Positions 46,805 through 54,939 of a stretch of 64,000 bases of DNA are shown here, piece by piece; positions within the stretch are counted from its first letter, which is position 1; each line of letters begins with the position of its first letter. Under the pieces are notes generated by a model. That model was not told the DNA's origin, made no database searches, and saw only the letters and a program-made list of their open reading frames with translations. The stretch is from contig NZ_CP040710.1 in the NCBI RefSeq assembly GCF_005943945.1, positions 4,261,501 to 4,325,500 of the forward strand. Direction: 5' to 3'. Source of the stretch: Aggregatimonas sangjinii. Its GTDB lineage: Bacteria; Bacteroidota; Bacteroidia; Flavobacteriales; Flavobacteriaceae. Made by a program: the position numbers and the translations under genes.

Positions 46805-46824
46805 AGACCGTGAATCCGGTCTTT
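46803..46824 (+). terminator. Terminator after the rpiB-acetyltransferase unit
   Basis: Inverted repeat AAAGACCG, 6-nt loop, CGGTCTTT begins at the acetyltransferase stop codon. The T-run is only the TTT in the stem, so efficiency is uncertain; it could also serve the convergent gene on the minus strand. Confidence 0.6.
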
Positions 46825-46852
46825 GGTAAAATAATTTAAAATGTAAAACGTA

Positions 46853-47227
46853 CTATATTTTTATAGGGGTTTTATTGGCCAAATTGATATCCGATAACAT
46901 GGCATCGGTAAAACTGTAATGACCTCTTGTGGTAATAATACGGAAGCGATTCGCATTCATTCGGCTTAAAGTGTCTAAAAACAACCATTTTGATTTCAAT
47001 AAGCGTGGCGTATCGGATTTCAAACTGATGTCGAAAAAGTATTTTCTACCATTTTTGATGGCAACGATATCCGGAGTTATTTTATTTCCGGTCTCTTTCC
47101 TGATGTAGGATTTAGGGGTTTCGTAATCATCGATATCCGCTTTGATATTTTCGAACCCGTGGCTCTCTAAATGATTGATTGATTTTGTTAAAAATTCCTT
47201 GTTTTCTAGCTTATCTGATTTTATCAT
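46853..47227 (-). CDS. Hypothetical small protein, possibly PD-(D/E)XK-like
   Basis: 124 residues from the ATG at 47227; a TTG three codons upstream is also open. No signal peptide or membrane segment. The pattern SHGFENIKADIDDYETPKSYIRKETGNKITPDIVAIKNGRKYFFDISLK suggests an alpha-beta-beta core like restriction-type nucleases: PD in ITPDIVA, then D-x3-K in FFDISLK, followed by LKSKWLFLDTLSRM and ITTRGH. The D-x3-K spacing is not the canonical (D/E)xK, so catalysis is unproven. It lies near the methyltransferase-nuclease pair but is separated by 470 bp, so membership in that system is only a possibility. Confidence 0.6.
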   Translation of the reverse strand: MIKSDKLENKEFLTKSINHLESHGFENIKADIDDYETPKSYIRKETGNKITPDIVAIKNGRKYFFDISLKSDTPRLLKSKWLFLDTLSRMNANRFRIITTRGHYSFTDAMLSDINLANKTPIKI

Positions 47228-47697
47228 AACTGACAATATAGCATAAATTGGCAGAAAGCCAAATAAAATGCTTTGATTAACAGTAGTTTAAGATTTTGTA
47301 ATTCCTCTTTCAGACGTGGTATTCTACTGTTTTTTCTTTCACAGTTCATATGTCGGCGTCATAATCGTTTCGAAGACCATATTAGTTTCAGGGATGAAAA
47401 GACTATAGAGTATAGGTCGACTTCATTTTATTTCTACCGATCGCTATCGGCAAAGTTACCAGCAGTGCCCAAATAGGTAATAGGGAAAGCATCTTCACAA
47501 AAACGAGATGAGTACAAACTAGAGGTAAATTGCTTCAAAGGCGAAAAAGACCAGTTGGTCGGTTTTGATTGTCTCTCGGATTGCAGTCACTTTTTTATAG
47601 GTAAGGTGAGTGGTACTCCTGATCGATGAGATGTACCGGATAATCAAAACAGCAGTACATTATGATGCACCACCGACCAGGTAGTTCGTTTTAGGAT
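47228..47697. other. Intergenic region, 470 bp, in the accessory patch
   Basis: No confident gene. A 50-codon open frame (47477-47629, +) has protein-like composition (DEYKLEVNCFKGEKDQLVGF) but no good start and no known family; it may be a remnant. A short palindrome CCGATCGCTATCGG lies at about 47438-47451. Confidence 0.4.
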
Positions 47698-48306
47698 TCA
47701 CATAAAACGTCTTGCAACACCGTTCGCAATCAGAAAATCGAGTCTTAAAATAAGATTGACAGGTTTTTCCGCTTTGTTCTGACGTGAAAAATAAAGATAC
47801 CCCTGGTTTCGCGCATTCAACTGGTCAATTTCAAGTTTGCCTCGATGGTTTGGACTAGCATTTAGATACTTCTTCAAACTTTCTTCAGACAGCCTTTTCT
47901 CGCTGAGAAATCGAATCAATTTTCGCCGGTTGACAAAAGTTATCTTGCAGGAGGTGAAAATGTCGGGTTCATCGCAATAGATACTTGTGATGAGCGAATA
48001 AAAATCTGTTTTTTTGTGCGGATTAAAAAGCCAGCCTTGTTTTAAAATCCCGGTCTTTTCATATTGCAGCTCAAATGCGAAAGTGGGCAGATTTTCATTA
48101 AGATAATCCAACTGCGCCTTTTCGTCTATACTAAAAACTTGGCCACTGCGGTTACTGGTAAAATGGAGGTCTATCCCGATCATTTGTTGTCTGTGTCCCT
48201 TAATACGCTTAAAAGAGTAGTTTTTTAAGCCTTTTCTATAACAGGAATCCAACAGCTTGTGCAGTTTTTGCTCCTTCTCTAAATCGGATGCAAAGGTGCT
48301 TTTCAT
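47698..48306 (-). CDS. Putative type II restriction endonuclease (PD-(D/E)XK-like)
   Basis: 202-residue cytosolic protein of no named family. Residues about 42-63 show a nuclease-like core: MIGIDLHFTSNRSGQVFSIDEKAQLDYL, with an acidic residue in GIDLHF, then DEK at the end of the next strand, matching the D...(D/E)xK active site. After this come LPTFAFEL, GWLFNPHKKTDFYSLIT and CKITFVNRRKL. The C-terminus has LNARNQGYLYFS and NLILRLDFLI. It follows the C5-methyltransferase gene by 36 bp on the same strand, the usual arrangement of a restriction-modification pair. The catalytic role is inferred; specificity is unknown. Confidence 0.62.
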   Translation of the reverse strand: MKSTFASDLEKEQKLHKLLDSCYRKGLKNYSFKRIKGHRQQMIGIDLHFTSNRSGQVFSIDEKAQLDYLNENLPTFAFELQYEKTGILKQGWLFNPHKKTDFYSLITSIYCDEPDIFTSCKITFVNRRKLIRFLSEKRLSEESLKKYLNASPNHRGKLEIDQLNARNQGYLYFSRQNKAEKPVNLILRLDFLIANGVARRFM

Positions 48307-48342
48307 GAATCAAATTTTTTGGATTGAAGAAAATCGCTACGG

Positions 48343-49566
48343 TTAGCCCATTTCCGCCGCCAAGGCTTCACCAATTTTCCGAACCACACCTACCACCAAG
48401 GCATTTCCCATAAAGAAAGCACGCTTGGCATCACTAATGCCTTCCAACCGGGTATGGTCGTCCGGAAACATATTCAAACGTTCCAATTCTACGGGGGTAA
48501 GGCGACGCAGGCCTTTTTTGGTCGAAACCACATGTTTGAAGCGGGAAGGGCTTTTGCCGCCCTCACCCGTAATGATCGTACGTGAGGCATTGTCAAGGGC
48601 ATCCGGGAAGATCATTCCCCCCTCGCTATAGTTGTACTCATAGCCATTTTTGGCCGTACGGACTTCTTTTTTCGCGCCTTTTAAATAATGCCATTTATGC
48701 TCATCTTCAGGTGGGATAAAAAAGGTGTCCGATACTTCACCATTTTGCAATATATCACCCAATACGGTTCTAGGCCCATCAAAATTAGGTTTGGTTTTAA
48801 CGGTAACTACGTCCCCATCTACGAAAACACCTGAATTTTGGAACGGGGACAGCTTTTCGCCTAGGTTGAAGTATTCGGAAAGCGCCACGAGATTGTCCTT
48901 AATCACGAAGGTTGATTCTTTTTCAGTCGATGTCATTATCGGAAAGGCTGTGGCGTATATACCCGATTCCCGGATCCAACCTATTGCATCGGTTTGTAGT
49001 AACTTTTTATAGATTGGGGTAGATTTGTGATACCCCGTGATAAATACACGTCTTCGTCGTTGTGGCATTCCGTATTCGGCAGCATTGATCACACGCCATT
49101 CCACCGCGTACCCCAAATCGTCCAAGCTTTTTAGAATAATAGCGAAGTCTCGTCCGCGTTGGGACGAAGGGGATTTCAGCAAGCGGTCGACATTCTCTAA
49201 AATCAGGTATTTAGGTGGATTTTTTTTTTCGGAAAGTATGCGATGAATGCTCCACCACAACACCCCTTTTTTACCGAGCAACCCCTTGGAGTTCTGTAAG
49301 GTCGTCGCTACGGAATAATCTTGGCAAGGAAAGCCTCCGACCAAAACATCAGCATCCGGAATAGCGGTTACAGATACTTCCGCGATATCCTCATTGCTAT
49401 GGTTTTCCGATCCAAAGCGTGCTTCATACACTTTCGAAGCATGTTGTAATTTTGTACTCGGCTCCCATTGGTTGCTCCAGACCACTTCATATGCTCCCGT
49501 CTGTTCGAGACCTAGGCGAAAACCACCTACGCCTGCAAAGAGCTCGATTACCTTAATTTTTTTCAT
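48343..49566 (-). CDS. DNA (cytosine-5) methyltransferase
   Basis: 407-residue type II C5-cytosine DNA methyltransferase. Conserved motifs in order: I, ELFAGVGGFRLG (8-19); IV, GGFPCQDYSV with the catalytic Cys (about 88); VI, LILENVDRLL (about 130); VIII, MPQRRRRVF (about 172); a variable target-recognition region (about 190-345); IX, RRLTPVELERLNMFP; X, GNALVVGVVRKIGE. It methylates one strand position within a short site, protecting the host from the linked nuclease. The recognition sequence cannot be read from the protein. It is likely co-transcribed with the downstream putative endonuclease. Confidence 0.95.
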   Translation of the reverse strand: MKKIKVIELFAGVGGFRLGLEQTGAYEVVWSNQWEPSTKLQHASKVYEARFGSENHSNEDIAEVSVTAIPDADVLVGGFPCQDYSVATTLQNSKGLLGKKGVLWWSIHRILSEKKNPPKYLILENVDRLLKSPSSQRGRDFAIILKSLDDLGYAVEWRVINAAEYGMPQRRRRVFITGYHKSTPIYKKLLQTDAIGWIRESGIYATAFPIMTSTEKESTFVIKDNLVALSEYFNLGEKLSPFQNSGVFVDGDVVTVKTKPNFDGPRTVLGDILQNGEVSDTFFIPPEDEHKWHYLKGAKKEVRTAKNGYEYNYSEGGMIFPDALDNASRTIITGEGGKSPSRFKHVVSTKKGLRRLTPVELERLNMFPDDHTRLEGISDAKRAFFMGNALVVGVVRKIGEALAAEMG

Positions 49567-49687
49567 TGTCGGTAAAATTAAGAAAATTCATCAGGAGTCG
49601 ATTATCCTTTTATGTAGTGAAGGTATACTCCTAGAATTCGTACTTTAGGATAAGTTCAAATGATTATTTTTACAAAAACGTTTTACC

Positions 49688-50884
49688 ATGAAATCAACAC
49701 TTCTTTATGCCGCCATAGCTTTTGGAATTCTTTTCCTGACCGGATGCAAAGAAGACCCGAATAAAGCCGAAGACCCAGTTCAGATTACTTTGAAAAACAT
49801 CAAAAAAGAATACGCCCCAGACAAGCGCGTGGCCTTGTTTGATGTGACCGCCGAGCAAAATGACGAAATATTGGTACTCAAAGGTGAGAGCAACCTACCC
49901 GAAGCAATAGCCGCCTTGAAATCCCAACTGGCTGCCGATAGCATTCCATTTATCGACAGTATTCAACAGTTGCCGGCCGATGATTTGGGAAAAAAGACAA
50001 AGGCAATCATCAATATCTCGGTGGCTAATCTGCGAAGTAATCCGGGGCATTCCTCGGAATTGGCCACACAGGCTACCTTGGGAACCATTGTAAATGTGTA
50101 CAAGAAAAAAGACAATTGGTACTACGTACAGACTCCGGACCATTATTTGGCTTGGGTAGATGAGGGTGGAATTGAGCTGGTAGAAGACCAAATAGCGGAA
50201 AATTGGAGCCAAGACGAAAAAATCATCTACACCCAGACCTATGGCCATGCCTACGCAGATCCCTATATCGACAGTCTTATCGTATCTGATCTTACGGCCG
50301 GAAATCTGCTCACTATCGTCAAGGACGTTTTCAATAACTACAGCGTTCGCTTTCCTGACGGTCGTAATGCCTATGTGCGCAAATCGGAGTCGGAGGTATA
50401 TACCGATTGGCTGCAAAACCTTGATGCCACGGAAGAAACTTTGGTTTCCACAGGACGGCAACTTATGGGTATCCCTTACCTCTGGGGCGGCACTTCTACC
50501 AAAGGCGTAGATTGCAGTGGTTTTACGAAGACCGTTTATTTTATGAACGGAATGGTCATACCGCGCGATGCCTCACAACAGGTACATACAGGTATTCCTA
50601 TTGATTCGACTGGAAACTTCGATGCGTTGCAACGTGGCGACCTGTTGTTCTTTGGCAGGAAGGCTACTGATTCTACAGCCGAAAAAGTGGTACATGTAGG
50701 TATGTGGATAGGTGATAACGAATTCATTCATTCGTCGGGAAAAGTCCGAATAAGCAGTATGGATAAAAAATCCAAAAACTACGATGAGTACAATCTGAAT
50801 CGCTATCTCAGAACCAAACGCATTTTTAAACAAAAGGGCAAAGGACTGATGAACCTGACACAAACAACTACTCTCAAGCAGTAG
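49688..50884 (+). CDS. NlpC/P60 (C40) cell-wall hydrolase lipoprotein with SH3 domains
   Basis: 398-residue exported lipoprotein (lipobox LTGC, Cys20). Bacterial SH3 domains occupy about 95-165 (IINISVANLRSNPGHSSEL, WYYVQTPDHYLAWVDEGGI) and 175-245. The C-terminal NlpC/P60 cysteine peptidase carries the nucleophile Cys276 (GVDCSGFTKT) and the catalytic His336 (VVHVGMWIG). Such enzymes cut gamma-D-Glu-diaminopimelate bonds in peptidoglycan stem peptides. The final residues are polar. It stands alone on its strand between the methyltransferase and the hydrolase genes; role in wall turnover is likely. Confidence 0.93.
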   Translation: MKSTLLYAAIAFGILFLTGCKEDPNKAEDPVQITLKNIKKEYAPDKRVALFDVTAEQNDEILVLKGESNLPEAIAALKSQLAADSIPFIDSIQQLPADDLGKKTKAIINISVANLRSNPGHSSELATQATLGTIVNVYKKKDNWYYVQTPDHYLAWVDEGGIELVEDQIAENWSQDEKIIYTQTYGHAYADPYIDSLIVSDLTAGNLLTIVKDVFNNYSVRFPDGRNAYVRKSESEVYTDWLQNLDATEETLVSTGRQLMGIPYLWGGTSTKGVDCSGFTKTVYFMNGMVIPRDASQQVHTGIPIDSTGNFDALQRGDLLFFGRKATDSTAEKVVHVGMWIGDNEFIHSSGKVRISSMDKKSKNYDEYNLNRYLRTKRIFKQKGKGLMNLTQTTTLKQ

Positions 50885-50899
50885 CATTGCATTTATCTC

Positions 50900-52096
50900 T
50901 TAGTCAGCTATTTTAGGGTAGATCAGTCCGTAAAGTTCTTTGCAAAAGGACTTTTGTGCTGGGCTAGGTTCAGAAACACCTGATTGTAGCTTTGTATAGA
51001 TAATGGCATAAAACCGATATCGAAAGCGGGAGAGCATTTTCTCTCTTTGTCCAAATTTATCCTCCTTTAACTTATCCAGCTTTTGAAATTCCTTTCGCCA
51101 CCACTTCATGTTTACTTTTTCGGGCTTTTCATAGTCTCGGTTAAAACGGCCGATAAATACTTTATCCAAATCGCGCTCTCGTTCGAACAGTTTTTTCCTG
51201 GTGTTGAGCTGCTCGGAATAAGAATTACTTTCTTGAATGACCTGCATCTTATTTGCAATACTATCGAGCATAAAGAATCTTTTATAGCTGGCTAGTAGGC
51301 GTTCATAATGCTCATATGCGAGTAAAGGCTGCGTTTCGGAATCAATGGTTTTTGTAAAGTCATAATTTCTTAAATAACTCTTTCGAATCTCTGCCTTTGA
51401 CTTTTGTAAGTTTCCTTTTTTTACAGATTCCATTTCAAGCCAATCAAAGGCTTGTACAATCTGTTCAGAGGGCGGCCATCGGTGATTTCCTTCAAATGTA
51501 AACAGTGTATTTACAAACTTTAATTTGTTTAGATAGCTTTTTACATCGATCATTTCCCGGTAATTCATATCGCGATCACCACAAACACCAGCGTAAGCAT
51601 ATTTCTGAATTGAAGGCTTATGGTAGGGTATTTGAGAAAAACCTGCTCCACAGGCGATGACGCCTTCAATTTGGTCAGTTAGCGATGCTATGGCGCTCAC
51701 CAAACGAGACCCACCGGAGAAACCGGCCAAGTAGATTCTTTTTTCCTTTATATTGAAATTGGAAAAGATATGGGTAAAAAGTCGCTCGGCAATCCCAAAA
51801 TTTCGTTCGTAAGGCCCGTTACGGGCATTGTTAGAACACACTAAAATATAGTTGTAGGTCTCAGCAGCATCCCTAAAGGCTTCAACACCTTTTCTACCAT
51901 TTCCTGAAGGAGAAAAAACAAAAAGTATAGGTGATAATATGTCGCTGCGATAATCCGATGGAAGGTATAAAGCAAAGGTTTCGTTTGCTGTATTTGCAAC
52001 GGGAATGGAATCTATGACCACTTTGGTCTCGAACGTCGCTTGGGCGTTCATACCAAGTACGAAGCAACCGACAAAAACAACAAAAACGTTTTTCAT
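50900..52096 (-). CDS. Secreted alpha/beta-hydrolase-fold protein
   Basis: 398 residues from the ATG at 52096; the frame also extends to an upstream start at 52132, but the later ATG begins the signal peptide (KNVFVVFVGCFVLGMNAQA). The fold is esterase/PHB-depolymerase-like: SPILFVFSPSGNGR near the oxyanion hole, nucleophile elbow GFSGGSRL (about 145), and a probable catalytic His in FEGNHRWPPSE. The second half (about 240-398) is helical and highly charged without known domain. Substrate unknown. It lies 120 bp beyond the fructosamine-kinase operon and may be read separately. Confidence 0.8.
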   Translation of the reverse strand: MKNVFVVFVGCFVLGMNAQATFETKVVIDSIPVANTANETFALYLPSDYRSDILSPILFVFSPSGNGRKGVEAFRDAAETYNYILVCSNNARNGPYERNFGIAERLFTHIFSNFNIKEKRIYLAGFSGGSRLVSAIASLTDQIEGVIACGAGFSQIPYHKPSIQKYAYAGVCGDRDMNYREMIDVKSYLNKLKFVNTLFTFEGNHRWPPSEQIVQAFDWLEMESVKKGNLQKSKAEIRKSYLRNYDFTKTIDSETQPLLAYEHYERLLASYKRFFMLDSIANKMQVIQESNSYSEQLNTRKKLFERERDLDKVFIGRFNRDYEKPEKVNMKWWRKEFQKLDKLKEDKFGQREKMLSRFRYRFYAIIYTKLQSGVSEPSPAQKSFCKELYGLIYPKIAD

Positions 52097-52216
52097 ATCT
52101 AGCTCCAATTTAAGTATAAAAAGCATATCCAAATTGCGTTCAACTTAGAAACGGCCTAGTTTTCAAAAGTAGATAGATGAACAATTCCGTTTCAAAAGGT
52201 CTTGAATCGCTATCGC

Positions 52217-53080
52217 TTAGAAATAGCGTTTCAAAATAGCCCGGACCGCTGCTTGGTAAGAGCTGCCGAAAAGATTTAGATGTACCAACAAATAGTACAG
52301 CTGATAGATTTCGGTACGCGCTATTTCCCCGCCGATTTTAGGAAATGATTCGGAATAGGCATCGTAGAACGAAGTTCCAAAACCACCGAACAACCTGGTC
52401 ATGGCGATATCCACTTCGTGATGTCCCCAATACACGGCGGGATCGATCAAATATGGGGTACCATCGGCGGAAATTAGGTAATTACCACTCCACAAATCAC
52501 CGTGAAGCAAAGAAGGCACAACTTCCGGAAATAGTCCCTGACAGGCTTGTAAAAGAGTCTTTGGGATAGGAATTTCCTCAGCTGACAATAATTTCGAGTC
52601 CTTGGCGCGTTTCAATTGTGGTACTAATCGCTCTTGTACGTAAAAACGGGCCCAGTCGGAATCAGTATTGTTCGACTGTGGCAGACTACCTATGAAATTT
52701 GCCTTATTCCATCCGAACATATTCGTTTTCGAATGCCGGTGGAGCGCGGCCAGATGATGGCCCAAGCGCTCCATGTCAATAGATGAGGTTTGTTTGGGCT
52801 CGATGTATTCCATTACCAAAAAGCCTCCTTTTTCAAGTGCTTCACAAAGCAAAATCTTCGGAACGGCTATGGTCTTTGTTTGAGAAATAGCGTCAAGGCC
52901 CAGTTTTTCGGCCACGAACATGGTATAGGCATCGTTCTGGTGATTCACTTTACAGAAAAAGCGCTCCGTATCGGTTTCCAACAGGAAGGCTTCCGAAATG
53001 TCACCCCCGGAAATAGATTGTATGTTCGAAATCTTGATGCAAAGCAAATACTCGATATGGGCTTTTAGGCTTCTATCCAT
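52217..53080 (-). CDS. Fructosamine kinase-family protein
   Basis: 287-residue cytosolic kinase of the fructosamine-3-kinase/APH fold. Features: the start IQSISGGDISEAFLLETDTERFFCKVN with the ATP-binding Lys, the hinge LVMEYIEP, the catalytic loop LLHGDLWSGNYL (about 194-205) and the metal-binding IDPAVYWGHHEVDIAMTRLFGG. Family members phosphorylate sugars attached to protein amines so that the adducts decompose (deglycation). It is the last gene of the S10-MBL-unknown-FN3K operon, 11 bp after its neighbour. Confidence 0.9.
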   Translation of the reverse strand: MDRSLKAHIEYLLCIKISNIQSISGGDISEAFLLETDTERFFCKVNHQNDAYTMFVAEKLGLDAISQTKTIAVPKILLCEALEKGGFLVMEYIEPKQTSSIDMERLGHHLAALHRHSKTNMFGWNKANFIGSLPQSNNTDSDWARFYVQERLVPQLKRAKDSKLLSAEEIPIPKTLLQACQGLFPEVVPSLLHGDLWSGNYLISADGTPYLIDPAVYWGHHEVDIAMTRLFGGFGTSFYDAYSESFPKIGGEIARTEIYQLYYLLVHLNLFGSSYQAAVRAILKRYF

Positions 53081-53091
53081 CCTTCAACAGT

Positions 53092-53991
53092 CTAACAAAC
53101 AGCCCTTAAAAATTGAAATTGCCGAACGAACTCCAAAAAGGAATGTTCTGGGGTATTATTCTTTATCCTTTCTTTGATGTAAAAACGTGCAGTATCTCTA
53201 TTCCATCCCAAAACGACCGACTTGTATTCGACGTCTTTGGCGATTTCATAGATGGCGCGAAGCTTGGCTATCGGCACGGACAATTCTTCGATACTACGAT
53301 ATCGATTTCCTTCCCCATACAAACGCTTGACAATACCTTTGTCCTCCTTCTTTATTTTATCAGGCTCCCTATTCAGAATGTACGTAATGGTTTCCTCATG
53401 GGATAGTTTTCGGAGCATGTCCTGAATTTCTTCCATATAAACACCATTCGAACCGTTTTCATCGTCATTTCTAGCGTAAGAGTGCGCCAATACCTGATCG
53501 GTCGGTTCCACGTGCAAACCAAACGGAATAAATTTTAAATCAATTTTTGTATCGGTTCCGTTTCTAGGAAGTTCAACATTTAAATAAAAGACAGCGGAAT
53601 CAATATCATATGCCTTTTTCATGGAATTCGGTAAAAAAGTCTGTAGCCCAAAATCTTCCGGCAGCAGTACGGCTTTATCTATATTCGCGCTGAACGTGCG
53701 CTGATCTCCGCATCCGTCCCAATAGGTTTTTAAGATGGCAAATTCGCCATTCGCTTTTTTGTACGCGGCGACCGTCGTATCAAAGGGACAGCCGCAACCT
53801 TCGTCTTCGTAAAATATCCGTAGGTAGCCATTCGCGGCATCATCGGTAATCGATGTTCTGGATTCCTTATCGGAATCCATCTGTAAAGGACGCCCTCCCG
53901 CTTCTGCCCAAAGCATATCGGCCAATGAACTGCTTTGGGCCAGTACAACATTGGAGAGGAGTAAACAAAAGGCGATTACGATATCTTTCAT
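53092..53991 (-). CDS. Hypothetical secreted protein
   Basis: 299-residue exported protein with a clear signal peptide (CLLLSNVVLAQS). No family is recognised. The mature N-terminal half is acidic and contains closely spaced cysteines, YEDEGCGCPFDT and YWDGCGDQRT, which could form disulfides. The C-terminal third is helical and charged (about 200-299). The start codon immediately follows the stop of the MBL-fold gene, so the two are almost certainly co-transcribed and coupled. Role in the operon unknown. Confidence 0.75.
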   Translation of the reverse strand: MKDIVIAFCLLLSNVVLAQSSSLADMLWAEAGGRPLQMDSDKESRTSITDDAANGYLRIFYEDEGCGCPFDTTVAAYKKANGEFAILKTYWDGCGDQRTFSANIDKAVLLPEDFGLQTFLPNSMKKAYDIDSAVFYLNVELPRNGTDTKIDLKFIPFGLHVEPTDQVLAHSYARNDDENGSNGVYMEEIQDMLRKLSHEETITYILNREPDKIKKEDKGIVKRLYGEGNRYRSIEELSVPIAKLRAIYEIAKDVEYKSVVLGWNRDTARFYIKERIKNNTPEHSFLEFVRQFQFLRAVC

Positions 53992-54939
53992 TTAAAGCTG
54001 GAATTCTTGCCCTATCCGCGCGATTTGAAATCCGTTTTTTAAGACTGCTTTAGATTTTGCGCTTTTCGGATGTAGCAGGGGATTGGTATGGTTAAAGTGA
54101 ATAAAATGAATTTTTTTCTTCTCGGATGTCGGCAATTCCTTAAAAAGCGTCATACTTTCAATGACAAAGGGATGTGGAATTTCGGAAATATTACGGGTAT
54201 TGATTTCCTCCCTATCATAAAAGGTGGCATCCAAAAACGCATAATCCACTTTCCCGATTTCGTCCGTAATACGGGTTTCCCACTTCTCCCATTTATCGAT
54301 ATCCGGAATAAAGAGAGCGCTTTTATTCGGGCCGATAATGGTATAACCAACGGTTTCGGAGTACTCGTCCCGATGGGGTACCGTAAACGGAATCACCTGC
54401 AACCCGGAAGAAAGGTTTACGGCTTTATTATTTTCAAGGGGAAGTAGTTCGATATTTTTTTCGGATACCAGTTGATCCCACGGCCCGTTGGATTCCAGGA
54501 AAAGCTTCATTTTAGGCATGGTATACGTTCGAACGCTTTTTGCATTGGTGGCCTCCTTGCCGAGATACATTAGGCCGGTATAGTGGCCTATATGCGCATG
54601 GGTCAGAAAAATACCGTCCGGAAGTTCGTCGGCTTTCCAAGACGCATACCTTTTCATTGTTTTAAGCTGCTCGGCAATATCAGGGGTGGCTTCAAAGAGA
54701 TAGGTCTTCTTGTTCTTTGAATCAAGTAGGCCCAATGATACAACTTTTCTATCAGGGTCGGAGTTAGCGAAGAGTTTGGCACAACATTCCTTTTTACAGG
54801 CGATATGTGGAGAGCCGGCATCCTGCACCGTGCCTAAAACAACAAGTGAAACTGTATTTTTGGGTGGTTGTGCGAACGATAAATATACCATTCCGACCAC
54901 AACTAATATATTGAACGCTCGTCTCAAGGCCTGGATCAA
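53992..54939 (-). CDS. PqqB-like MBL-fold hydrolase (secreted)
   Basis: 315 residues with an N-terminal hydrophobic signal (FNILVVVGMVYLSFA). It is a metallo-beta-lactamase-fold protein closest in pattern to PqqB: SLVVLGTVQDAGSPHIACKKECC, then FLTHAHIGHYTGLMYLG, PHRDEYSETVGY, FIPDIDKWEKW, FLDATFY and HFIHFNHTNPLL. The usual HxHxDH motif reads HAHIGH, so the Asp that binds the second metal is replaced by Gly. The remaining PQQ synthesis genes are not nearby, so a PQQ role is doubtful. The start is TTG overlapping the S10 stop (TTGA), implying translational coupling. True biochemical function unknown. Confidence 0.85.
   Translation of the reverse strand: MIQALRRAFNILVVVGMVYLSFAQPPKNTVSLVVLGTVQDAGSPHIACKKECCAKLFANSDPDRKVVSLGLLDSKNKKTYLFEATPDIAEQLKTMKRYASWKADELPDGIFLTHAHIGHYTGLMYLGKEATNAKSVRTYTMPKMKLFLESNGPWDQLVSEKNIELLPLENNKAVNLSSGLQVIPFTVPHRDEYSETVGYTIIGPNKSALFIPDIDKWEKWETRITDEIGKVDYAFLDATFYDREEINTRNISEIPHPFVIESMTLFKELPTSEKKKIHFIHFNHTNPLLHPKSAKSKAVLKNGFQIARIGQEFQL

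Noticed and set aside
47477-47629. 50-codon open frame with protein-like composition
   Set aside because: No ATG/GTG/TTG start with context, preceded directly by a stop, no recognised family; kept only as a note in the intergenic entry.
53505-53525. CACGTG-centred sequence GGTTCCACGTGCAAAC as a third parS
   Set aside because: Three mismatches to the parS consensus, not a palindrome, and inside a coding region; likely chance.
53992-54939. Assignment of the MBL-fold gene as a true PQQ synthesis gene pqqB
   Set aside because: No other pqq genes are present and the zinc motif is altered; only PqqB-like similarity is claimed.
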